NCBI GenBank assembly: GCA_049614485.1
Contig: JBMZDR010000009.1
Location: 1 to 64,000, forward strand
Direction of reading: 5' to 3'
Origin: GCA-2733415 sp049614485
GTDB taxonomy: Bacteria > Bacteroidota > Bacteroidia > Flavobacteriales > Flavobacteriaceae
DNA length: 64,000 bases
The position numbers and the translations under genes are program-made. Of this stretch, positions 33,416-42,658 are shown one piece after another. Position 1 is the first letter of the stretch. The number at the start of each line of letters is the position of its first letter. The notes under the pieces were generated by a model, which had not been told where the DNA came from, made no database searches, and worked only from the letters and a program-made list of their open reading frames with translations.

Positions 33416-34624
33416 ATGAGATTACACAGAAATTTAACTTACGCAGTAATAGATAGTATTAGAGATGTTTTCAATGAAGGAGCTTATGCCGGAAAAGCTG
33501 TTGAACAAGCTTTAAGGCGAGACAAACGTTGGGGTTCTCGTGACAGAAAATTTGTTGCAGAAACTATTTACGACATTATTAGATGGAAGCGTTTATACGC
33601 CGAAATTGCAGAAGTTAACGAACCGTTTTCTCGCCCAAATTTATGGCGTTTATTTTCTGTATGGTGTGTATTGAGAGGAATTGAATTACCAGATTGGAGT
33701 CAGATTGAACCAACACCTACAAGACGAATCAAAGGACGTTTTGATGAATTATCAAAAATCAGAAAATTTAAAGAATCTATTCCTGATTGGATTGATGACT
33801 TAGGAGTAAAAGAATTAGGCGAAAAAGTTTGGACCAAAGAAATTGCCTCACTAAACGTACAAGCAGAAGTTATTTTAAGAACTAATACCCTTAAAACTAC
33901 AAAAGACGCTTTACAAGCAAAATTATCTGAGGAAGGTATTGAAACTGTTACATTACCTAATCATCCTGACGCTATAAAATTAGTTGAACGCGCAAATGTG
34001 TTTAAAACCGAAGCTTTTAAAAAAGGGTGGTTTGAAGTGCAAGATGCATCGTCTCAATTAGTAGCCGCATATTTAGATGTGCAACCAGGTATGAAAGTAG
34101 TTGATACTTGTGCAGGTGCAGGTGGGAAAACATTGCACTTAGCCTCTTTAATGGAAAATAAAGGACAGTTGATAGCTATGGATATTTACGAAAGTAAATT
34201 GCGTAAATTAAAAGTCCGTGCGAAAAGAAATAGTGTGCATAACATCACTTTAAAAACAATTGATTCAACAAAACCAATTAAAAAACTACACGATAAAGCT
34301 GACCGTGTCTTGATTGATGCACCTTGTAGTGGTTTAGGAGTCCTGAGAAGAAACCCAGACTCTAAATGGAAGTTACAACCTGAGTTTTTAGATAATATTA
34401 GAAAAACACAACAAGACATTTTGTGTCGTTATTCTAAAATGGTTAAACCCGGAGGTAAACTAGTATACGCAACATGCTCTGTGTTACCTTCTGAAAATCA
34501 AGACCAAGTAAAACAGTTTTTAGCTAGTAACGAGGAATTTACATTTGTTTCTGACAAAAAAATATTATCTTCGCAAAGTGGCTATGATGGTTTTTATATG
34601 GCATTATTAGAACGCAAAAAATAA
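33416..34624 (+). CDS. RsmB/NOP2-type RNA m5C methyltransferase
   Basis: The 402-residue enzyme methylates C5 of cytosine in rRNA or tRNA. The N-terminal 130 residues resemble a NusB-like domain (LHRNLTYAVIDSIRDVF, RKFVAETIYDIIRWKR). The methyltransferase domain has VVDTCAGAGGKTLHLAS (SAM loop), VLIDAPCSGLGVLRRNP with Cys304, and YATCSVLPSENQDQV with Cys354. The two cysteines are 50 residues apart, the same spacing as the pair in E. coli RsmB; one is the nucleophile and the other resolves the adduct. The target cytosine is not certain. Confidence 0.9.
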   Translation: MRLHRNLTYAVIDSIRDVFNEGAYAGKAVEQALRRDKRWGSRDRKFVAETIYDIIRWKRLYAEIAEVNEPFSRPNLWRLFSVWCVLRGIELPDWSQIEPTPTRRIKGRFDELSKIRKFKESIPDWIDDLGVKELGEKVWTKEIASLNVQAEVILRTNTLKTTKDALQAKLSEEGIETVTLPNHPDAIKLVERANVFKTEAFKKGWFEVQDASSQLVAAYLDVQPGMKVVDTCAGAGGKTLHLASLMENKGQLIAMDIYESKLRKLKVRAKRNSVHNITLKTIDSTKPIKKLHDKADRVLIDAPCSGLGVLRRNPDSKWKLQPEFLDNIRKTQQDILCRYSKMVKPGGKLVYATCSVLPSENQDQVKQFLASNEEFTFVSDKKILSSQSGYDGFYMALLERKK

Positions 34625-34673
34625 TACCCCAAGAGATTTAGTGGTTTTTATCTCTTTAACAAAACACTTAATT

Positions 34674-35834
34674 ATGATTAAAAAAATTACTTTTTTGATA
34701 CTATTGGTATCATTTACTCTTCAGGCACAAATACCAACTGGGTATTATGATCACGCAACAGGTGCTAGTTACACGCTAAAGACGCAGCTAAAAAGAATCA
34801 TCAATAGCACAAACGATCCGGAAATTACAGTTAATGAATATTTTCATTCACCACAATCTTACGGAGACTTATGGAGTCTGTATGAAACATCTGACTCAAG
34901 ACCAAACCCTAACTACGACGTTTCAATTCCTGCAAATGGCCCAGAATTTTATGTTTGGGAAATGTACAGCGATTGTGATTTTATATTTGGACCAGTTGCT
35001 AGTGGTGGCCAACAAGATAACGGAACTTTAGGAAATAGCGAGTGTCAATTATTCAACAGAGAGCACACATTTCCTAGAAGTTGGTATGGAGACGGCAGTA
35101 ACCACCCAATGAAATCTGATGCTTTTCACGTTATTCCTTCTGATAAATACACAAATGGGCAAAGAGGTAATTTAGCTTATAGTGAAGTAAACACTAGTTT
35201 ATCTCACTCGAGTCCTGGTACAGCTTTTAAAGGAACAAGTAGTATTTCAGGACCTACAGGTACCGTATTTGAACCTGCAGACCAATACAAAGGAGACATC
35301 GCTAGAGGTCTTTTATACGTTGCTGTTCGCTATGAAGACGAAATTGCTGGCTGGGAGACTAATGATTCTGACGGTGATAGCATGCTTGACGGAACTTCAA
35401 ACAAAGTTTTTGAACAATGGGCTATAGATATGTTATACAGCTGGCACGTTAATGACCCTGTTAGTCAAAAAGAAATTGACAGAAACAATGCTATTTATAA
35501 CTTTCAAAGTAATAGAAACCCTTTTATAGACCACCCAGAATATGTGGCAGAAATATGGGGAAGTGTATTAGCCGTTGATGATTATGTTGCTAACGACTTT
35601 AGCATTTACCCCAACCCAACTCATGCCGATATTGTATACATCAATAAAGGAAACAACACAATTAAAAATTTAGAATTATACTCTATTAGTGGAAAATTAA
35701 TTTTATCAAAGAAAATTAACACAAGCCACTCAACAATAACATTAGACAACTTAAACTCTGTTGCCTCAGGAATGTATCTTTTAAAAATACAAACTGATAA
35801 AAATACTGTGATTAAAAAATTAGTTATTAACTAA
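34674..35834 (+). CDS. Endonuclease I family nuclease secreted by the type IX system
   Basis: I start at MIKKITFLILLVSFTLQAQ (34674), a signal peptide; an upstream GTG frame would add 11 residues. The 386-residue protein has the EndA/endonuclease I domain. NREHTFPRSWY carries the conserved catalytic His, and SDAFHVIPSDKYTNGQRGNL is the downstream metal region. It ends with a type IX sorting domain of about 75 residues: YPNPTHADIVYI, LELYSISGKLIL, GMYLLKIQTDKNTVIKKLVIN. The product is exported across the outer membrane and probably degrades DNA for nutrients. It stands alone before a terminator. Confidence 0.92.
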   Translation: MIKKITFLILLVSFTLQAQIPTGYYDHATGASYTLKTQLKRIINSTNDPEITVNEYFHSPQSYGDLWSLYETSDSRPNPNYDVSIPANGPEFYVWEMYSDCDFIFGPVASGGQQDNGTLGNSECQLFNREHTFPRSWYGDGSNHPMKSDAFHVIPSDKYTNGQRGNLAYSEVNTSLSHSSPGTAFKGTSSISGPTGTVFEPADQYKGDIARGLLYVAVRYEDEIAGWETNDSDGDSMLDGTSNKVFEQWAIDMLYSWHVNDPVSQKEIDRNNAIYNFQSNRNPFIDHPEYVAEIWGSVLAVDDYVANDFSIYPNPTHADIVYINKGNNTIKNLELYSISGKLILSKKINTSHSTITLDNLNSVASGMYLLKIQTDKNTVIKKLVIN

Positions 35835-35855
35835 CCACAAGAACAACTTGTTTAT

Positions 35856-35881
35856 AAAGCGGCTTTTTAGTCGCTTTTTTT
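35856..35881 (+). terminator. Intrinsic terminator
   Basis: AAAGCGGCT (35856-35864) pairs with AGTCGCTTT (35869-35877) with one G-T pair and a four-base loop, followed by more T. Ends the endonuclease transcript. Confidence 0.75.
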
Positions 35882-35905
35882 ATGCAATATAAACAACAAA
35901 AAATG

Positions 35906-35913
35906 TATTTTTG
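35906..35913 (+). promoter_or_regulatory. Candidate -7 box for purL
   Basis: TATTTTTG (TAnnTTTG) lies 32 bases before the purL ATG. No clear TTG box upstream and no PurR-type operator or riboswitch is evident in the short leader. Confidence 0.55.
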
Positions 35914-35945
35914 CATCTTTAACAACACAACAAAAACGTTAATAG

Positions 35946-38900
35946 ATGATTCATTTCTTTGGAAACACAAACAGCACAGTATTTGCTGTACAAACAACAA
36001 AAGAACTTTCTAACGAAGCAATTGATAAATTGACTTGGTTATTTGGTAATCAACCTAAAATAAACGCGGCGTCATTGGACGCTTTTTTTATTGGGCCAAG
36101 AGCAGCAATGATTTCGCCTTGGAGTACAAATGCGGTTGAGATTACACAAAACATGACTATTGACGGCATCATCCGTATTGAAGAGTACAAAAGCACATCT
36201 GAAAGCAATACTGATTTTGACCCAATGTTATCTCAGAAATTTTCTGAATTGAATCAAGACATCTTTACAGTTAATGTTAAACCAGAAGCTGTATTAGATA
36301 TTGATGATATTGCTGCATACAATCAACAAGAAGGGTTAGCTTTAAGTGAAGAAGAAGTTGAATACCTTGAAGGAATGTCTGTTAAAATTGGTAGAAAATT
36401 AACTGATTCTGAGGTTTTCGGATTTTCTCAAGTAAACTCTGAACACTGTCGCCATAAAATATTCAACGGAACATTTGTTATTGATGGAGAAGAAATGCCT
36501 TCGTCATTATTTAAATTAATTAAGAAAACATCAGCAGAAAGTCCACAAGGAATCGTTTCTGCGTATAAAGATAATGTCGCTTTTATTGAAGGACCAAAAG
36601 TGACTCAATTTGCACCAAAATCTGCAGACAAACCTGACTTTTACGAAGAAAAAGAATTCAATTCAGTTATCTCACTAAAAGCAGAAACACATAACTTTCC
36701 AACTACTGTTGAGCCATTTAATGGAGCTGCAACCGGAGCTGGAGGAGAAATAAGAGACAGGCTAGCTGGAGGAAAAGGATCATTACCATTAGCAGGAACT
36801 GCGGTTTACATGACCTCATATTCGCGCTTAGAAGAAAACAGACCTTGGGAACAAGCAATGGATGAGCGTAAATGGTTGTACCAAACACCAATGGATATTT
36901 TAATTAAAGCATCAAACGGAGCATCTGATTTTGGAAACAAATTCGGGCAACCTTTAATTACAGGTTCTGTACTAACATTTGAACATGATGAAGATGCTAG
37001 AAAACTAGGCTTTGACAAAGTAATTATGCAAGCCGGTGGTATCGGATACGGTAAGGCAGAACAAGCATTAAAAGACACCCCTGAAGATGGTGATAAAATA
37101 GTTATACTTGGTGGTGAAAACTATCGAATTGGTATGGGAGGTGCAGCTGTATCATCTGCAGACACGGGAGGAAACAGTGAAGGTATTGAATTAAATGCCA
37201 TTCAACGTTCTAACCCAGAAATGCAAAAACGTGCTGCCAATGCTGTAAGAGGAATGGTAGAAAGTGATATTAACCCAATCGTTTCTATACATGATCATGG
37301 AGCTGGTGGGCACTTAAACTGTTTGTCTGAACTTGTTGAGGACACTGGTGGAAAAATCGATTTAGACAAATTACCTGTTGGTGACCCTACCCTATCTGCT
37401 AAAGAAATAATCGGAAACGAATCTCAAGAACGTATGGGACTAGTGATCGGTAAAAAAGATGTAGACACCTTACAACGTATTGCTGAGCGTGAACGTTCTC
37501 CAATGTATGAAGTGGGTGACGTAACAAATGACGACCGATTTACGTTTGAATCTAACACTACTGGTGAAAAACCAATGGATTTAGAACTATCTGATATGTT
37601 TGGAAGTTCTCCAAAAACTATCATGACAGATAAAACTATCGTTCGTAATTATAATGAACTTACTTACGATATTAAAAATATAAACACCTATTTAGAGCAA
37701 GTGTTACAATTAGAAGCTGTTGCTTGTAAAGACTGGTTAACAAATAAAGTTGACCGTTGTGTTGGTGGTCGTGTAGCAAAACAACAATGTGTTGGACCGT
37801 TACAACTACCTTTGAATAATGTTGGTGTGATGGCATTGGATTACAAATCTACAGAAGGTGTTGCTACTTCAATTGGTCATGCACCAATTAGCGCACTGAT
37901 TGACCCGGTTGCCGGAAGTAGGAATGCCATTGCAGAGTCCTTATCAAATATTATTTGGGCACCTTTAAAAGATGGCTTATCATCTGTATCATTATCTGCA
38001 AACTGGATGTGGCCTTGTAAAAATGAAGGAGAAGATGCGCGCTTATACAACGCTGTAAAAGGAGTTTCAGATTTTGCTATTGAATTAGGAATCAACGTAC
38101 CAACAGGTAAAGATTCCTTATCAATGAAACAAAAGTACCCAAATGAAGATGTGATTTCTCCAGGTACTGTTGTTATTTCAGCAGGTGCAAATTGTAATGA
38201 CATTACTAAAATTGTTGAGCCAGTTTTTAAAACTGAAAAAGGAAACATCTATTATATTAACTTATCACAAGACCGTTATAAATTAGGAGGATCTTCTTTT
38301 GCACAGATAGTGAACAAAATAGGTAATGAAACCTCAACCATAAAAGATGCTGCTAAATTTAAAACAGCATTCAATACTATTCAAGATTTAATTAAGGCTG
38401 ATAAAATTGTTGCCGGACATGATGTGGCCTCTGGTGGGTTAATCACTACTCTATTAGAGTTATGTTTCTCTGATAACAATATCGGAGCTAATCTTGACCT
38501 AACACAATTAAAAGAAACTGATTCAATTAAAGTATTGTTTGCAGAAAATAACGGTATCGTTTTACAATCTGCAGATAATAGCATTGAAAAAGTATTAGCA
38601 GACAACAATGTTGAATTCTTTAACATTGGAGAAGTAACTGCATCAAATGAAGTAAACATCATTAATGGTTCTGACGCTTTTAACTTTAACGTCGCAGAAT
38701 TAAGAGACACTTGGTTTAAAACTTCTGCTTTATTAGATGCTAAACAATGCGCAAACAACAAAGGAGAAGAACGTTTTATCAACTATAAATACCAAGCCCT
38801 AGACTACACCTTCCCTACACACTTTACAGGAATTATCACAGACACTGTAGGTAAAATTAAAGCAAGACCTAAAGCAGCTATAATTCGTGAAAAAGGATCT

Positions 38901-39611
38901 AATTCTGAACGTGAAATGGCAAACGCTATGTATTTAGCTGGTTTTGATGTAAAAGACGTTCATATGACAGATTTAATATCTGGACGTGAAACTTTAGAAG
39001 ACATTCAGTTTATTGGTGCTGTTGGAGGATTTTCAAACTCAGATGTTTTAGGTTCTGCTAAAGGTTGGGCAGGTGCATTTAAATACAACGACAAAGCAAA
39101 TACAGCATTAAAGAATTTCTTTAAAAGAGACGATACATTATCCGTAGGTATCTGTAACGGTGCGCAATTATGGATGGAATTAGACCTAGTGAATCCAGAT
39201 CATAAAGTGCACGGAAAATTAATCCATAACGATTCTCAAAAACACGAGAGTAACTTTACATCTGTAACTATTCAAAAGAATAACTCAGTTATGTTAAACA
39301 CACTAGCAGGAACCAAGTTAGGTGTTTGGATTTCTCATGGTGAAGGAAAATTTAACTTACCAGAAGATGAAGCTAATTATGAAATAGCTGCTAAATACGG
39401 GTATGATGGTTATCCAGCAAACCCTAATGGTTCAGATTATAACGTTGCAATGATGTCTTCAAAAGACGGTCGTCATTTAGTTACTATGCCGCATATTGAA
39501 CGTTCAATTTTCCAATGGAACTGGGCAAATTATGTTGATGGCAGACAAGACGAAGTGTCGCCATGGTTAGAGGCCTTTGTAAATGCTAGAAAATGGCTTG
39601 AGAACAAATAA
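35946..39611 (+). CDS. purL: Phosphoribosylformylglycinamidine synthase (large, single chain)
   Basis: The 1221-residue enzyme makes FGAM from FGAR, ATP and glutamine in purine synthesis. It has the long one-chain form with the N-terminal domain, the FGAM synthase domains and the glutaminase domain together. Landmarks are FSQVNSEHCRHKIF (about 158-171), LKAETHNFPTTVEPFNGAATG (about 245-265), GKDSLSMKQKY, and in the glutaminase part GGFSNSDVLG and VGICNGAQLWMEL with the Cys nucleophile. PHIERSIFQWNW near the C terminus holds the His/Glu pair. The gene is monocistronic, with promoter and terminator of its own. Confidence 0.96.
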   Translation: MIHFFGNTNSTVFAVQTTKELSNEAIDKLTWLFGNQPKINAASLDAFFIGPRAAMISPWSTNAVEITQNMTIDGIIRIEEYKSTSESNTDFDPMLSQKFSELNQDIFTVNVKPEAVLDIDDIAAYNQQEGLALSEEEVEYLEGMSVKIGRKLTDSEVFGFSQVNSEHCRHKIFNGTFVIDGEEMPSSLFKLIKKTSAESPQGIVSAYKDNVAFIEGPKVTQFAPKSADKPDFYEEKEFNSVISLKAETHNFPTTVEPFNGAATGAGGEIRDRLAGGKGSLPLAGTAVYMTSYSRLEENRPWEQAMDERKWLYQTPMDILIKASNGASDFGNKFGQPLITGSVLTFEHDEDARKLGFDKVIMQAGGIGYGKAEQALKDTPEDGDKIVILGGENYRIGMGGAAVSSADTGGNSEGIELNAIQRSNPEMQKRAANAVRGMVESDINPIVSIHDHGAGGHLNCLSELVEDTGGKIDLDKLPVGDPTLSAKEIIGNESQERMGLVIGKKDVDTLQRIAERERSPMYEVGDVTNDDRFTFESNTTGEKPMDLELSDMFGSSPKTIMTDKTIVRNYNELTYDIKNINTYLEQVLQLEAVACKDWLTNKVDRCVGGRVAKQQCVGPLQLPLNNVGVMALDYKSTEGVATSIGHAPISALIDPVAGSRNAIAESLSNIIWAPLKDGLSSVSLSANWMWPCKNEGEDARLYNAVKGVSDFAIELGINVPTGKDSLSMKQKYPNEDVISPGTVVISAGANCNDITKIVEPVFKTEKGNIYYINLSQDRYKLGGSSFAQIVNKIGNETSTIKDAAKFKTAFNTIQDLIKADKIVAGHDVASGGLITTLLELCFSDNNIGANLDLTQLKETDSIKVLFAENNGIVLQSADNSIEKVLADNNVEFFNIGEVTASNEVNIINGSDAFNFNVAELRDTWFKTSALLDAKQCANNKGEERFINYKYQALDYTFPTHFTGIITDTVGKIKARPKAAIIREKGSNSEREMANAMYLAGFDVKDVHMTDLISGRETLEDIQFIGAVGGFSNSDVLGSAKGWAGAFKYNDKANTALKNFFKRDDTLSVGICNGAQLWMELDLVNPDHKVHGKLIHNDSQKHESNFTSVTIQKNNSVMLNTLAGTKLGVWISHGEGKFNLPEDEANYEIAAKYGYDGYPANPNGSDYNVAMMSSKDGRHLVTMPHIERSIFQWNWANYVDGRQDEVSPWLEAFVNARKWLENK

Positions 39612-39633
39612 TCATTAAAATATTATTTTTTTA

Positions 39634-39672
39634 GACCTCTCACTTTTTTTTTAAAGTTGAGAGGTCTTCTTA
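39634..39672 (+). terminator. Intrinsic terminator of purL
   Basis: AGACCTCTCA (39634-39643) pairs with TGAGAGGTCT (ending 39667) around a T-rich loop, followed by a T-rich tail. Confidence 0.85.
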
Positions 39673-39698
39673 TTTTTACAGCATTCTAAAAACAAAAC

Positions 39699-40190
39699 AT
39701 GATATCTTTTCAACACATCAACAATCAGTTTCAACACGTTTTTCAATTAGCTTCTGAAATTTGGAACGACAACTACAAAGGTATTATAAGTCAAAACCAA
39801 ATTGACTACATGCTTAATATGATGTACAATCCCGAGAGATTGCAACAGGATTTAGAAGAAGGCTATCAATGGGAGTTTATTTCTTACAATAACGAAATTG
39901 TAGGCTATCTAGCTTATACTATTAAAAATGACAACCGTGTTTTTTTAAGTAAAATATATTTAAAAACTACAGCCCAAGGCTTGGGGATTGGAAAAACAGC
40001 CTTAGAGCATGTGAAAAATTATGCCAAAACTAACAACACAAGTGCAGTATATTTAACTGTCAATAAAAGAAATATAAAAGGCATGAGAGCATACCAAAAC
40101 ACTGGGTTCACTATTATAGATGAAGAGATTACAAATATAGGTCAGGGCTATGTTATGGATGATTATGTTTTTGAATATAAAATCACGTAA
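39699..40190 (+). CDS. GNAT family N-acetyltransferase
   Basis: The 163-residue protein has the four GNAT motifs. EFISYNNEIVGYLAYTI and NRVFLSKIYLKTTAQGLGIGKTALEHVKNYA (motif A, acetyl-CoA pyrophosphate loop Q-G-x-G-x-G near residue 97) come first, and NTSAVYLTVNKRNIKGMRAYQNTGFTIID (motif B) follows. The N terminus (ISFQHINNQFQHVFQLASEIWNDNYKGII) is also usual. It acetylates a primary amine using acetyl-CoA; the substrate is unknown. It lies alone between purL and the acyl-CoA ligase. Confidence 0.9.
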   Translation: MISFQHINNQFQHVFQLASEIWNDNYKGIISQNQIDYMLNMMYNPERLQQDLEEGYQWEFISYNNEIVGYLAYTIKNDNRVFLSKIYLKTTAQGLGIGKTALEHVKNYAKTNNTSAVYLTVNKRNIKGMRAYQNTGFTIIDEEITNIGQGYVMDDYVFEYKIT

Positions 40191-40291
40191 TTAACCCAGT
40201 TATCTATAAATTGTTTTTTTTCTAGGTTTTTTGTTAAAAATATCATCAAATTTTCTATTTTGCAGAATACTACCAAAACTAAAAACCATTT

Positions 40292-42070
40292 ATGAACACT
40301 ATTACTCGTCTTTTCGACTTTCCCTATTTCCAATTAGAAAAATTCAACCTTGACAAAGCTTTAATTAGCAAAAAAAACGGCGAATGGATTGCAACTTCTA
40401 CACAAGAATATTTAAATAAAGCAAATGCAATCAGCCGTGGGTTATTGCGCTTAGGGGTAAAAGCAAATGATAAAGTTGCTATTATTTCAATGACGAATAG
40501 AACAGAATGGAATATTTGCGATATCGGAATTTTACAAACTGGTGCGCAAGATGTGCCAATCTACCCTACTATCAGTCAGGAAGATTATGAATATGTATTA
40601 AATCATAGTGAGGCATCATATTGTTTTGTATCATGTAAAGAAGTTTTAGAAAAAATAAATGCAATTAAACAAAATGTTCCTTCTTTAAAAGAAGTGTATT
40701 GTTTTGATGAGATTGATGGCTGTAAAAATTGGTCAACTGTTTTAGAGTTAGGCGCCGATGAAAGCAATCAAAATGACGTAGAAGACAGAAAAAACGCCGT
40801 AACTACAGATGATTTAGCTACATTAATTTACACCTCAGGGACTACAGGAAGACCAAAAGGGGTTATGCTAACTCACAAAAACATTGTAAGTAATGCATTA
40901 AACAGCGCCGCAAGATTACCAATTGATTTAGGACGCTCTAAATCATTAAGCTTTCTACCAGTTTGTCATATATATGAGCGCATGCTATTGTACATGTACC
41001 AATATAGCGGTACTAGTATTTATTTTGCTGAATCTCTAGAAACAATTAGTGATAATTTAAAAGAGATTAAACCTGATGTCATGAGTGCCGTGCCACGTTT
41101 ATTAGAAAAAGTATACGATAAAATCTATGCTAAAGGCACCGAGTTAACAGGCATCAAAAAGAAGTTATTCTTTTGGGCTGTAGAAACTGGGCTAGAATAT
41201 GAACCTTATGGGCAAAATGGCGCTTGGTATGAGTTTAAATTAAAAATTGCCCGTAAACTAATTTTTAGCAAATGGCAAGAAGCCTTAGGAGGAAATTTAA
41301 AAGCAATTGCTTCTGGTAGTGCTGCATTACAACCAAGATTAGCAAGAGTGTTTAATGCCGCAGGAATACCAGTTATGGAAGGATATGGCTTAACAGAAAC
41401 ATCCCCTGTTATATCTGTAAATGACATGCGTGAAAACGGATTTAGGATTGGTACTGTTGGAAAATTATTAGCTGACACTGAAGTTAAGCTTGCTGATGAC
41501 GGGGAAATTCTTGTAAAAGGACCTCAAGTAATGAAAGGGTATTATAAAGATTCTGAAAAAACAGCCGAAGTACTAAAAAACGGATACTTTCATACTGGTG
41601 ATATTGGCGAGATAGACGCCGATGGTTTCTTAAAAATAACAGATCGAAAAAAAGAAATGTTCAAAACTTCTGGAGGTAAATACGTTGCTCCTCAAGTTTT
41701 AGAAAATCAATTTAAGCAATCCCGATTCATTGAACAAATTATGGTTATTGGTGATGGCGAAAAAATGCCTGCCGCTTTAATTCAGCCAAATTTTGAATTT
41801 ATTCTTGAATGGGCAAAAATGCACAAAATAGAGCTTGGCAACACCCCTGAAATACAAATTACTAACCCAGAATTGATTGACCGTATACAGAAAGAAATCA
41901 ATCTTTACAATGCTAAATTTGGTAAATGGGAACAAGTAAAACGTTTTGAATTAACTCCAGATGTTTGGAGTATTGAAGCAGGACACCTTACCCCTACTAT
42001 GAAAATGAAGCGAAAAATTATAAAAGCTAACTATCTTACGTTATACAATAAAATATACGAGAAGAAGTAA
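40292..42070 (+). CDS. Long-chain acyl-CoA synthetase (AMP-forming, FadD15 type)
   Basis: The 592-residue enzyme activates fatty acids with ATP and CoA. Motifs of the ANL superfamily are present: YTSGTTGRPKG (about 185-195, P-loop), GYGLTETSPV (about 367-376), YFHTGDIGEID (about 430-440), and KITDRKKEMFKTSGGKYVAP near the hinge, with the catalytic Lys in the last motif. Its position before the beta-oxidation genes suggests it supplies them with acyl-CoA, but it has its own terminator and is not in their transcript. Confidence 0.93.
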   Translation: MNTITRLFDFPYFQLEKFNLDKALISKKNGEWIATSTQEYLNKANAISRGLLRLGVKANDKVAIISMTNRTEWNICDIGILQTGAQDVPIYPTISQEDYEYVLNHSEASYCFVSCKEVLEKINAIKQNVPSLKEVYCFDEIDGCKNWSTVLELGADESNQNDVEDRKNAVTTDDLATLIYTSGTTGRPKGVMLTHKNIVSNALNSAARLPIDLGRSKSLSFLPVCHIYERMLLYMYQYSGTSIYFAESLETISDNLKEIKPDVMSAVPRLLEKVYDKIYAKGTELTGIKKKLFFWAVETGLEYEPYGQNGAWYEFKLKIARKLIFSKWQEALGGNLKAIASGSAALQPRLARVFNAAGIPVMEGYGLTETSPVISVNDMRENGFRIGTVGKLLADTEVKLADDGEILVKGPQVMKGYYKDSEKTAEVLKNGYFHTGDIGEIDADGFLKITDRKKEMFKTSGGKYVAPQVLENQFKQSRFIEQIMVIGDGEKMPAALIQPNFEFILEWAKMHKIELGNTPEIQITNPELIDRIQKEINLYNAKFGKWEQVKRFELTPDVWSIEAGHLTPTMKMKRKIIKANYLTLYNKIYEKK

Positions 42071-42080
42071 CACCTTCTAT

Positions 42081-42136
42081 AAACTGTATTAAATTAAAAA
42101 AGCTCCTAGATGGAGCTTTTTTAATTTAATACAGTT
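42081..42136 (+). terminator. Terminator with an unusually long stem
   Basis: Bases 42081-42105 pair with 42111-42136 over 25 bp with one bulged base; the loop is only five bases. The stem is much longer than most terminators. It separates the ligase from the MarR gene. Confidence 0.85.
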
Positions 42137-42171
42137 TTGCTATGCGCGCATAATATTTTTTATTATATTTG
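42136..42171 (+). promoter_or_regulatory. Promoter of the marR-fadNAE operon
   Basis: TATATTTG at 42164-42171 matches TAnnTTTG, with a TTTG at 42136-42139 some 24 bases upstream, one longer than the usual range. The ATG of the MarR gene is 40 bases downstream. I see no clear long inverted repeat that would serve as a MarR operator. Confidence 0.5.
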
Positions 42172-42211
42172 GGATACTTATAGTACAGCTCTATAAATAT
42201 AAGCAAAAAAA

Positions 42212-42649
42212 ATGACAGATAACACAATTGATCATTCGTTAAGAGCTACATGGCAAGGTGTAGCAAAATTATATAATGAAGAAGCATTAAAATATGGTGC
42301 AACAATGGCTGTAGCCTTTGCATTGCTAAATATTGATAAAGAAGGGACACCATCAACCGCATTAGGACCGAGAATGGGAATAGAACCCACTAGTCTTTCA
42401 CGTACTTTAAAAGGTATGGAAGAAAAAGGATTAATTGTTCGTAAAAAAAACCCAAAAGACGGAAGAAGTGTGCTGGTATTTTTAACCAAATACGGTGTAG
42501 AAATGCGAAACATTTCAAAAGAAAAAGTACTTGTTTTTAATAATGCGATATATGAAAATATTGAAGCTGAAAAAATAAAACACTTTCATGAAGTGACTGA
42601 TAAAATATTAGAATTAATACAACAACGAAATATATTTACTAAAAAATAA
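42212..42649 (+). CDS. MarR family transcriptional regulator
   Basis: The 145-residue protein has the winged-helix core. GATMAVAFALLNIDKEGTPSTAL leads into RMGIEPTSLSRTLKGMEEKGLIVRKKNPKDGRSVLVFLTKYG, where the recognition helix (ptSLSRTLKGME) and the wing with D-G-R-S are typical of MarR. It is the first gene of a run that continues nine bases later with the beta-oxidation genes, so it probably controls that operon in response to a fatty acid or acyl-CoA, an inference from position alone. Confidence 0.9.
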   Translation: MTDNTIDHSLRATWQGVAKLYNEEALKYGATMAVAFALLNIDKEGTPSTALGPRMGIEPTSLSRTLKGMEEKGLIVRKKNPKDGRSVLVFLTKYGVEMRNISKEKVLVFNNAIYENIEAEKIKHFHEVTDKILELIQQRNIFTKK

Positions 42650-42658
42650 GGAATCAAA

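Noticed and set aside
38381..38782. Minus-strand open frame of 133 codons
   Set aside because: It is antisense to purL, whose identity is certain, and reads as low-information Ser/Leu/Asn sequence.
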